Source: CAYMDS01 sp964653195 (GTDB lineage Bacteria; Patescibacteriota; Microgenomatia; Levybacterales; UBA12049). From it: DNA of 64,000 bases. Every line of letters starts with the position of its first letter. Within the stretch, counting starts at the first letter, position 1. Positions 34,861 to 41,702 of the stretch are shown here, in pieces. Both the position numbers and the translations under genes were made by a program. The stretch is taken from assembly GCA_964653195.1 (NCBI GenBank), contig CAZZCX010000005.1:1-64000 (forward strand). Reading direction: 5' to 3'. The notes under the pieces were generated by a model that saw nothing but the letters and a program-made list of their open reading frames with translations, searched no databases and was not told where the DNA came from.

Positions 34861-34901
34861 CTTCGTTCAAAGCTCACAATAATTTAAATTGTTAATTACT
34901 T

Positions 34902-34951
34902 TTATTGTTCGAACAAAGCGAGAACTACTTCTTACTTCATTTGAAGAATAA
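34902..34951 (+). repeat. Paired-hairpin repeat (family F1), short copy
   Basis: TTATTGTTCGAAC...GAGAACTA then CTTCTTAC...GAAGAATAA. Closing stems GTTC/GAAC and CTTC/GAAG are kept; the linker is shortened. Confidence 0.65.
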
Positions 34952-35279
34952 ATTTGTAAGGGTGCGGGCTGGTTTTTGACCAGCCCGCTATTTAATTGTA
35001 GGTAAGTTTTACCATTGTCGGGCGCATTTGCCCGACTTTGGCTTATTTACCTTTCGGCCTTCTGGAGTTCCAGAAGGCCAGAGCTGCTGCTGTAAAAAGC
35101 AGCCCGAATCCAAGCAAAGTCAACCCGTTGCACATAAAATATTCTGGTGCCGGCATCATTTCACTCCTGTCAAATATTCTCCAAAATTGGAGGGGAGGAT
35201 AGAGACGAGTTTCGTCTGTATCTTCCTCCCAATTTGTGAGTTGACTGATTTATTAAATTGTTAAGTTGCTAATGTATTT

Positions 35280-35462
35280 GTTCTTTTGTGTGTACAAAAG
35301 AACCAAAAAACTTGCGCGCTTGAAGTCAGGCTATTTTACTCAGTTCGCTAGTCGGGGGATTGTCCGCCCCCTTCCTTCACTCACCACCCTGGGCGGTTCG
35401 AAAGGGATTCCCCCTGACAGCTCACTTCGTAAAATTTAACGCCTTTTATTCACAGCGCTAAA
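35280..35462 (+). repeat. Structured element (family F3), copy B
   Basis: Stems GTTCTTTTGT/ACAAAAGAAC, ATTTTAC/GTAAAAT and GGGGGA/TCCCCC correspond to those in copy A with paired substitutions. GCGCT near 35316 can pair with AGCGC near 35455 to close the element. Confidence 0.75.
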
Positions 35463-35747
35463 TTGATTTAATAAAATGTTAATTTGCTAAGAAATTTGTA
35501 GTCACAATTCAGAAGTTAAAAAGAGCTTTAACTGCTCAATCGTAACTACGGGCGCTTATGTGGTAAGCGCCCGAGTGTTGAAAGCGCAATTGCTTTCAAA
35601 CTTGGGACGCTTTAAGTATAAGCGCCCGTCATCCGAAATCAGCTGAGAATTCACCATTTCAGCGCAAAAGCTTTGTGGTAAAAACTCTACCTCTTCGGAA
35701 GCCTCTTCTTAAGGTGAGAGAATACCTTTTTTAGTCTGTTTTCTTTT

Positions 35748-35806
35748 TGTCACCCTGAATTTATTTCAGGGTCTCCTGAGATGCTGAAACAAGTTCAGCA
35801 TGACAG
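35748..35806. repeat. REP-like pair (family F2)
   Basis: TGTCACCCTGAA...TTCAGGGTC followed by GATGCTGAAAC...GTTCAGCATGACA. The two arms can each fold alone or pair with each other through TGTCA/TGACA. Confidence 0.75.
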
Positions 35807-36040
35807 GTTCGAAAACGAACCGTTTCCTGTGAGTCACCATTAGACTCCTTGGTATCCAGCTAAGCTGGACAGGAATTTCGTTCCGATTGCTCGGAACTCT
35901 ATTCAGCCTTATTCAAGCTGAATAGGCGGGGGAGAGACCCGCCGGATCCGGACTAAGAACATCCAGGTATCCGACGGGCTCCCGCCCGGCTAACCTCCGG
36001 TCAAACCCTTATGGGCGGACCAGAGGCCAATAGTAGAAGG

Positions 36041-37078
36041 TTACTTCCAGTCGACCGGCCGCAGATCGGCCGGCTTGGCGGATTGTTCCACCATCCGAAT
36101 TTCCTCGGCAGGGGGGTCCCACTGGACCCACCCGGACACCTCGCAGCGAACGCCGGAAGTGTCCTGGTACCACATTCTGATGTGGTAATCGGGTATCGCG
36201 AGCAGCTCGATAGGGTTGCTGTCCCAGATCTCGCTGCCGGTATCCGGCCAGGGGTAAACACCGGTCAGGCTGTATGTTTTGGCGACCGGCAAGTAGTGAT
36301 ACTGGTCAGCCGCACGGCTGACCGCCCAATCCACGTCGCGGCTGGCCGTTAGCGACAGAGGCACGCCGGGCCCCCAGATCCCGAAATCGTACTCCGCACC
36401 CGGCCAAGGCTGAAAGTCCAGCGTGGCGTTTTGCCCGGCCATGGAGGCGCTGAGGGTCTCGCGCTCGCACACCGCGGGGGGCGGGGGCGGCAGGGGCTGG
36501 CCGATCGCCAACGGAAGATAAGCTTTAAACTCGACGGGCTGGCCGGGGCACTCGTAATCAGCCCAGAGGCCGATGGAATCTTCCGTACGGAAGGTCAAGA
36601 TACCCTCTTCGGGCACCTCGAGAACACCGTAGGAAACCATCCCTTGAGGCACGGCGTGGAGCAACTGCCCGTTTAAGTAGAAGCCGCTCATGCGTTCATC
36701 GACGTCGTCGTCGATGATAGTGTACCCCACTGTGCAGCCGGCTTTATCAAAGACGCTGATCGTCCACTCGTCGTCGTTTATGTGAACCGGGCGAGTGGTT
36801 CCTTCCTCCACCGCCCATACGCGCTCGTTCTTCTTCGCTTGGTACTCCGGGCCTTCCCGAAGCACCATATCGAGTGGCCTCGCCTTCACGACGAAGTCGC
36901 CGGACTCATTATTGAACGTCCCCGGGCCCTCGCCCAGAAACGTAACTTCGGGCATTTCCGGCACTGAGCTTGCGCCAGCGCCGAAGACGAAGTCGACACT
37001 CAGCCTGCATACGAGCAGACCGAGCAGGACGGCGATGGTGATCCATAACGCCTTCCGGTTAATCTCTGTGTTACTCAC
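36041..37078 (-). CDS. GC-rich orphan membrane-anchored extracytoplasmic protein
   Basis: Not recognised. About 345 residues with a membrane helix near the start (ALWITIAVLLGLLVC), then a secreted region with a Pro-rich linker (PLPPPPPAVCERE) and beta-sandwich-like halves. Its G+C content and GC-ending codons are strikingly unlike every neighbour, which suggests recent transfer. The GTG at 37078 is chosen because GGAGA lies 7 nt before it. The frame stays open to a TTG at 37240 (399 residues), which would add another hydrophobic segment. No paralogue is in the window. Confidence 0.6.
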   Translation of the reverse strand: MSNTEINRKALWITIAVLLGLLVCRLSVDFVFGAGASSVPEMPEVTFLGEGPGTFNNESGDFVVKARPLDMVLREGPEYQAKKNERVWAVEEGTTRPVHINDDEWTISVFDKAGCTVGYTIIDDDVDERMSGFYLNGQLLHAVPQGMVSYGVLEVPEEGILTFRTEDSIGLWADYECPGQPVEFKAYLPLAIGQPLPPPPPAVCERETLSASMAGQNATLDFQPWPGAEYDFGIWGPGVPLSLTASRDVDWAVSRAADQYHYLPVAKTYSLTGVYPWPDTGSEIWDSNPIELLAIPDYHIRMWYQDTSGVRCEVSGWVQWDPPAEEIRMVEQSAKPADLRPVDWK

Positions 37079-37741
37079 TTTCGTGTCTCCTTGTGCCCGG
37101 TTTTGCCGGGCGTAGTCGTGTTTGCCCGCCAAGTGCAGAAAGCGCGGCGGGCGCTCGTTAAGAAACCAATAAAGGTTTAGTGCCACTGTGAGGTGGCTCA
37201 GTACGACAATAAGCACGTATAAAACGCGCTCACCTTCCAATTTTGACGTAAACCCGTGTATTCAGGGGAGTACGTATTCACCGGAAGCCTTTCAAATACA
37301 AATTTTCTTTATTCTTGAATCTTACATCTTGAATCTTGATTCTTTTGTACTCATAAGGCTCCCGGCAAAGTACCGGAAGTTCGATTTAGGAGAATCAATG
37401 CTTGCCCCACTTCGTCCCGATCTAATCGGGACTGCGAGGGGTAAATAACCTTCTATTATTATTAAAGAGCAAATTTGCGTAGAGCTAAGAGCTTAGGGCA
37501 TAGAGCACTAAGAATAAAACAATACGAATTCCTTCACCGATCAGTTCGCATTACTGCGGAACCTAGAACCAGTTTGAAGCTAAATAGCCTCAGACTGTCC
37601 CGCCTGCAACGCATGCTTGCATTGCGGGCAGGTGGCGTCAGGAAGAGAAGAGGAGAGTGCGATTCATCTTAATTCGTGAATCTTAAATCTTAAATCTATG
37701 TTAAGATCTCCTCTTTCTCTTCCGTACACCAAAATGCATCA

Positions 37742-37815
37742 ATTTATTGTTCGATCCCGATCAGATCGGGTGAGAACTAATTAACTTCTCACCGCTTAAG
37801 GCGGTTCGAAGAATA
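37742..37815 (+). repeat. Paired-hairpin repeat (family F1), longest stems
   Basis: Hairpin 1 is GTTC-GAT-CCCGATC facing GATCGGG-TGA-GAAC. Hairpin 2 is CTTC-TCA-CCGC facing GCGG-TTC-GAAG. The inner stems are unrelated in sequence to other copies yet fully complementary. Confidence 0.85.
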
Positions 37816-37838
37816 TTAACTTTAAAATGTGCTTCTTA

Positions 37839-37907
37839 CCCGCCTAATCTTACTTTTCGCCTTACCTACTATTCGTAGCGTGGCTCAAAGAGCGATTGAG
37901 CGGCGGG
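37839..37907 (+). repeat. Structured element (family F4), copy B
   Basis: CCCGCC/GGCGGG outer stem, AATC/GATT, CTTT..GCC facing GGC..AAAG, and tip CTAC-TATTC-GTAG. Compared with copy A (30590-30659), three stems have changed in both strands at once. Confidence 0.7.
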
Positions 37908-37952
37908 TTATGCATTTCTAAGCCTCGCTTTTTGGCTCGGCAAGAATTGCAT

Positions 37953-37982
37953 AAAAAAACCCGCACTTTAAAGGTGCGGGTT
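37953..37982 (-). terminator. Intrinsic terminator of the candidate small RNA
   Basis: A 9-bp perfect GC-rich stem (AACCCGCAC with GTGCGGGTT) followed on the minus strand by an uninterrupted T-run. Confidence 0.8.
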
Positions 37983-38028
37983 GAAAATTCAATCCGAATC
38001 CAGGATAGCCTGGTCTGCCTCTAAAGCT
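37953..38028 (-). ncRNA. Candidate small RNA with consensus promoter and intrinsic terminator
   Basis: On the minus strand a promoter at 38034-38062 would start a transcript near 38028. It runs through a CCAGG-CTAT-CCTGG hairpin and an ATTC/GAAT arm, and ends at AACCCGCAC/GTGCGGGTT followed by seven Ts (to 37953). The expected length is about 75 nt. It has no open frame and matches no RNA family I recognise. It could also be a leader controlling the GC-rich gene further downstream, but F1 and F4 elements and about 700 bp lie between. Confidence 0.6.
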
Positions 38029-38033
38029 TGTGG

Positions 38034-38062
38034 AGTATACTATAAGTCTAGTAATTTGTCAA
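38034..38062 (-). promoter_or_regulatory. Consensus sigma-70 promoter
   Basis: Reading the minus strand: TTGACA (38062-38057), exactly 17 bp, then TATACT (38039-38034). This is the closest match to the housekeeping consensus that I saw in the window. Confidence 0.8.
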
Positions 38063-38128
38063 GTAGGGAAGGAGAGAATATGGATTTTAGTAAATGGCAT
38101 ATGGTAAATAGATAATAGACATATAGCT

Positions 38129-38155
38129 TAGGGCATAGGGCATAGGGCATAGGGC
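38129..38155. repeat. Heptanucleotide tandem repeat (TAGGGCA), about 3.9 copies
   Basis: Three exact units and one changed at its last base, in non-coding DNA. Confidence 0.85.
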
Positions 38156-38309
38156 GTATGGTAGCAAGAAGCAGGTAGTATGTAGTAGGCAGTAGGTAGC
38201 AGTAATAAACAGTATGCAAAGAGGGATAATAAGTAGTTATTATAAATTCCTATAGGATAATTATAGTTGCAAGGTGCAATAGGTGGGAGTTATGCTTTAC
38301 CATTGAAGC

Positions 38310-38348
38310 TTCGAAGCTGATTTACCCCGGGGGTAGGTTAGCTTCGAA
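38310..38348. repeat. REP-like palindrome related to the transposase ends (family F5)
   Basis: TTCGAAGCT pairs with AGCTTCGAA, and inside it TACCCC pairs with GGGGTA. The core ACCCCGGGGGT and the GAAGCT text match the terminal repeats of the transposase at 40973. Confidence 0.7.
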
Positions 38349-38461
38349 CACCGGTAATACTTAAATTCCAATTTAAATTTACTGACCCCTAATCTCTGTT
38401 TCCTCGCCGAAGCTTAAGCGAAGGTGGGTTCCCGGGTCACTGACCCCAGAACCTTGATTTT

Positions 38462-40231
38462 TCATCCGAAGGTGAAGGCGTAGACTTCCATATTGTCATC
38501 TAGAAACTCCAGTTTTAGTATGTGCTGGCCTGCGATAGGCAAATTAATTAGCTTATAAAGCGTATCTTTTGTGACTGTGACTGTACCGTTTTTATTATCC
38601 TCTCCGAAATATTGGAGCTTTTCGTCTATATACACTTTTACTTGGGATTCCGTTCCATCAGTTTTAGGTTTCATGACTAAGTAAACCTCTTTCGCTTTGA
38701 AATTAAGATACAGCTTAGATTCACTCATTGGTGCTGCATATTTTTCCGCAATTAGCCACTTTCCTTCATAAGCTAGTTCTGAAGAAGAAATAGTTCTGGG
38801 GCGTAAATATGATGTGAGCTGATCTTTTATTACTCCTTCAGGGGAAACGAATTTATCAATTCTCCAGTATCCGAGATATTTTTCAGGTGTACTGCCATAA
38901 TTTTGGTATGTTGGATTATTGATGTCGACTGCTGTAATTTTTGAGCCTGCTTCAGTTAATAATTCCTGGATCATTTTTTCAGTCTCATCATACGCACCTT
39001 CACCGAAATGGACATATCGGATAAAGCCGTCTATATCTATGAGATATTTGGCCGGCCAGTAATGGTTGTCATAAGCAAGCCAGGTAGCGAAATCGTTGTC
39101 CTGCATGATTGGATATTTGAGGCCGAAATCACTAGCAGCCTCGCGGAGATTATCCAAATCCTTCTCAAATTCAAATTCAGGGGAATGGACTCCTATAATT
39201 GTAAGACCGTTATCTTTGTACTTTTCATGCCAAGTGCGTAAATAAGGAAATGTACGCTGGCAATTGATACAGGAATACGTCCAGAAATCGATGAGAACAA
39301 CTTTCCCCAATAAAGATTGGAGGACTTGCCCTTCCGTAGCCTCTGGCGAAGGAGGGTTCAACCATGATCCACCCGGTATTAATTCAGGAGCTTTTTTACC
39401 TTTCGGCTGAAGTTCAAAAAGCGGTTTACCCATATCAGTAGTATCAGTTTTACGGCCATTTAACGTATTTAATGCGTCTTTTATCACGCCTATATCTTCA
39501 AAGTCAGTCAGATTGCTACCGTAATTGGGGAACGATGTCAGGATATACGTCTGGAATTTTCGATCAATATTGAAATATATCGCAGCTGCTGTGAGGATCA
39601 TAATAAGCCCGAAGGCTTTTTGTATCAGTTGAGTGTTACTTAAAAGCCAGGGGATTTTTCTAAGCAGTTTCTGTCCGCCAAGCATGATCGCAAACATAGG
39701 TATCGCAGTACCCAGAGAATAGGAGAGTGTGATAATTAATGCGCTGAAATTTACCGTGCCTGTGATGGCCAAAGTTATAACTGATGCTAGAATTGGACCT
39801 ACGCATGGAGTCCAAAGTAGACCAAGAGATAAGCCGACAAGAAGGCCTGAGATAAATTTACTGTGCATATTTGCTTGTCCGGATTTTGAAGTGTTTACGG
39901 GTACGAAGCGTGACAGTTTGGAAAATAACCTTTCAAGAAGAACTTGAAACTGTGGGATAAGAAGGGATATACCGAATGTGGCTATAACTAAAATTGAGAA
40001 AATTCTCAAAGAATCGGCAGGTATCCCGCTTATTTTGACTATGGTAGATAAAAAGAGTGTAAAGAAAGTGAAGCTTGTGATAAATCCGGTTATAACACCA
40101 AGTGGTCGAGATCTGCTTGCATCCTTACCGCCGATAGTAGAAGAGAGTATGATTGGAAGTACAGGGAGAATGCAGGGGGAGAGGATAGTGACTATTCCTG
40201 CGATGAATGAGAAAAGAATTAGTAATAACAT
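38462..40231 (-). CDS. DipZ-like thiol-disulfide transporter (CcdA + thioredoxin + C-terminal sandwich domain)
   Basis: A 589-residue fusion. The N-terminal 225 residues are a CcdA/DsbD membrane domain with the conserved cysteine in LSPCILPVLP and a second in WTPCVGPI. The outer thioredoxin/TlpA domain (about 290-430) has the active site TYSCINCQ and the text VHSPEFEFEKD. The C-terminal 150 residues form the beta-sandwich typical of DipZ. The protein carries electrons from the cytoplasm to outside thiols. It forms a minus-strand cluster with the thioredoxin at 40369 and DsbB-like at 41703. Confidence 0.92.
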   Translation of the reverse strand: MLLLILFSFIAGIVTILSPCILPVLPIILSSTIGGKDASRSRPLGVITGFITSFTFFTLFLSTIVKISGIPADSLRIFSILVIATFGISLLIPQFQVLLERLFSKLSRFVPVNTSKSGQANMHSKFISGLLVGLSLGLLWTPCVGPILASVITLAITGTVNFSALIITLSYSLGTAIPMFAIMLGGQKLLRKIPWLLSNTQLIQKAFGLIMILTAAAIYFNIDRKFQTYILTSFPNYGSNLTDFEDIGVIKDALNTLNGRKTDTTDMGKPLFELQPKGKKAPELIPGGSWLNPPSPEATEGQVLQSLLGKVVLIDFWTYSCINCQRTFPYLRTWHEKYKDNGLTIIGVHSPEFEFEKDLDNLREAASDFGLKYPIMQDNDFATWLAYDNHYWPAKYLIDIDGFIRYVHFGEGAYDETEKMIQELLTEAGSKITAVDINNPTYQNYGSTPEKYLGYWRIDKFVSPEGVIKDQLTSYLRPRTISSSELAYEGKWLIAEKYAAPMSESKLYLNFKAKEVYLVMKPKTDGTESQVKVYIDEKLQYFGEDNKNGTVTVTKDTLYKLINLPIAGQHILKLEFLDDNMEVYAFTFG

Positions 40232-40268
40232 TGCGATTTATGATATAAGATTCAAGATTTAAGAATTG

Positions 40269-40341
40269 TATGTCATCCTGAATTTATTTCAGGATCCATT
40301 TGAACATCGAATAAGATGCTGAATCGAGTTCAACAAGACAA
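40269..40341. repeat. REP-like pair (family F2)
   Basis: TGTCATCCTGAA...TTCAGGATC followed by AGATGCTGAATCGAGTTCA and AAGACA, a slightly decayed second arm. It lies between the DipZ-like and thioredoxin genes. Confidence 0.7.
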
Positions 40342-40368
40342 ATTCATTAATATTTCAGCTATTTTTGT

Positions 40369-40866
40369 CTACTTTATATTCTCCAATAATTCTGACATCG
40401 CACCGCCGTTCCATTTAGTGACTTCATTTCCGTCTGAATCGATTTGTACAAACGTATGCTGGTATGTAATTCCGTATTTTTTCGCCAAATCCTTTTCCTC
40501 TTTGTCAGTCTCCGTATCGTTGTAATTTATTCTTATTACAGTAACAGCTTCCGGTATCTGACTCTCCTGATTCATAAATACTTTATCGACAGGAATACAG
40601 GTCGGGCACCAATTGGCATAGAAAAAAAGAACTCTTTTGTTATCAGCGCGTTGTTCAAGTACACCGTCTTGATAAACAACATATCTGCCTGCACCGGCTT
40701 TTGGTGAGGAATTGTTATCTGATTGATTCTCATCCTGAGTTACCCTATCTGAGGTATCATTCATCTGTTTATTGCCCTGCATCGCAGTTCTTGGATATAA
40801 AATGAAGGCAGTTATTCCGAGAATTACTAAAACTCCGATAATTAAAATAAAATTTCTATTCGTCAT
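40369..40866 (-). CDS. Membrane-anchored thioredoxin-like protein
   Basis: A 165-residue protein with an N-terminal helix (about 6-25), a polar linker, and a thioredoxin fold. The active site is FFYANWCPTCIPVDK and the cis-proline region corresponds to GITYQHTFVQID, where Thr-His replaces the usual Thr-Pro. It probably takes electrons from the DipZ-like protein and reduces outside disulfides. Same strand as DipZ, with an F2 repeat between them. Confidence 0.85.
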   Translation of the reverse strand: MTNRNFILIIGVLVILGITAFILYPRTAMQGNKQMNDTSDRVTQDENQSDNNSSPKAGAGRYVVYQDGVLEQRADNKRVLFFYANWCPTCIPVDKVFMNQESQIPEAVTVIRINYNDTETDKEEKDLAKKYGITYQHTFVQIDSDGNEVTKWNGGAMSELLENIK

Positions 40867-40909
40867 ATTTTATATATATTAACTTATTTTAATAAATTTG
40901 TCAGGGAAA

Positions 40910-40944
40910 TCTAACCCCCGGGGTATATTGACTTCGTACATCGG
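40910..40944. repeat. Left terminal inverted repeat of the RAYT transposase (family F5)
   Basis: Starts TCTAACCCCCGGGGTATA. Its reverse complement matches 41656-41690 at 27 of 35 positions, with an identical outer 12 bases (CCGGGGGTTAGA). Confidence 0.8.
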
Positions 40945-40972
40945 AACATATAATCTGAGAGTAAAATATATA

Positions 40973-41644
40973 ATGCCACGCAGGAAAACAATCTTAGCTA
41001 ATGGAGAATATTACCATGTTTTTAATAGAGGTGTAGCTAGTATACCTATATTTAAAAACCAATCCTCTTATAAAAGATTTATAAACTTAATTGATTATCT
41101 ACAGTATGGAAATACACCTACTAGTTTTTCGAATTTTTTAAAACATTCGATTGCTGATAGGCAGGAGATTGTGACCAAATTGCAAATAGAGAATAGACAG
41201 CTCATAGAGATTATATCTTTTTGCCTTATGCCTAATCATTATCATTTTGTTTTGTTGCAGAAAGTTGATAAGGGAATATCTAAATTTATTGCCAATCTTC
41301 AAAATAGTTATGGGAAATATTTTAACCTGAGATTCAAAAGAACTGGACCATTGGTCCAGCCATCATTTAAAGCTGTTAGGATTGAAACTAATGAACAATT
41401 ATTGCATGTAACCAGATATATCCATCTAAATCCTATTACAAGTTTTTTGGTAAATGAAATTGAATTTTTAAGTTATGAATGGAGCTCATTGCCTGAATAT
41501 ATTACTAATATAAAGCGTTATTCTTTTATAAATACCGATATTGTATTAGATATCCTTGATAGTGAACAGTATAAGGAATTTGTCTTTGATCAAATTAATT
41601 ATCAGCAGGAATTACATAAGATTAGGCATTTAATGCTTGAATAA
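40973..41644 (+). CDS. REP-associated tyrosine transposase (RAYT, IS200-like Y1 family)
   Basis: A 223-residue Y1 transposase: N-terminal RKTILANGEYYHVFNRGV, the HUH motif in MPNHYHFVLL, and FISKF-type text followed by the helix with the candidate nucleophile tyrosine (NLQNSYGKYFN), then RYIHLNP. This order is that of RAYT proteins, which handle single-stranded REP hairpins. The ATG at 40973 is preferred to the upstream frame beginning 40898, which would run through the left repeat. Matching inverted repeats bracket the gene. It sits between DsbB-like and thioredoxin genes, in the opposite direction. Confidence 0.9.
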   Translation: MPRRKTILANGEYYHVFNRGVASIPIFKNQSSYKRFINLIDYLQYGNTPTSFSNFLKHSIADRQEIVTKLQIENRQLIEIISFCLMPNHYHFVLLQKVDKGISKFIANLQNSYGKYFNLRFKRTGPLVQPSFKAVRIETNEQLLHVTRYIHLNPITSFLVNEIEFLSYEWSSLPEYITNIKRYSFINTDIVLDILDSEQYKEFVFDQINYQQELHKIRHLMLE

Positions 41645-41655
41645 AAGTTTGCGTA

Positions 41656-41690
41656 CTGATGTTAGAAGCTATTTTACGCCGGGGGTTAGA
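41656..41690. repeat. Right terminal inverted repeat of the RAYT transposase (family F5)
   Basis: Starts CTGATGTTAGAAGCT and ends GCCGGGGGTTAGA. It pairs with the left repeat at 40910-40944. Confidence 0.8.
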
Positions 41691-41702
41691 GTTGATTTAA
41701 TT

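Larger units (their letters stand above)
34527..36040. other. Gene-free, hairpin-dense stretch
   Basis: There is no convincing gene in about 1.5 kb; short frames here are read through inverted repeats. It contains a branched element (34554-34650), two copies of family F3, an F1 copy and an F2 pair. Perfect stems occur about every 40-80 bp: GCGGGCTGGT/ACCAGCCCGC (34964-34988), GTCGGGC/GCCCGAC (35018-35037), GGCCTTCTGGA/TCCAGAAGGCC (35056-35079), CGGGCGCTTA/TAAGCGCCCG (35549-35573), and GTTCCGA/TCGGAAC near 35880. G+C rises toward the right. Confidence 0.75.
37079..38461. other. Gene-poor stretch with inverted repeats and a candidate small RNA
   Basis: No convincing protein gene. It holds a hairpin GTCCCGAT/ATCGGGAC (about 37413-37431), a long hairpin with GGAAGAGAAGAGGAGA facing TCTCCTCTTTCTCTTCC (about 37642-37722), an F1 copy (37742-37815), F4 copy B (37839-37907), the small RNA at 37953-38028, heptamer repeats (38129-38155) and a transposase-type palindrome (about 38310-38348). 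Confidence 0.7.

Noticed and set aside
35800..35830. TTCGA within GGTTCGAAAACGAACC as a tRNA T-arm
   Set aside because: No acceptor or anticodon arm can be drawn around it. I found no tRNA or rRNA gene in the window.
37839..37907. Resemblance of family F4 to integron attC sites (inverted CCCGCC/GGCGGG ends with TTAGGCGGG on the reverse strand)
   Set aside because: The required GTTRRRY/RYYYAAC core is not present in either copy, and there is no integron integrase or cassette array.
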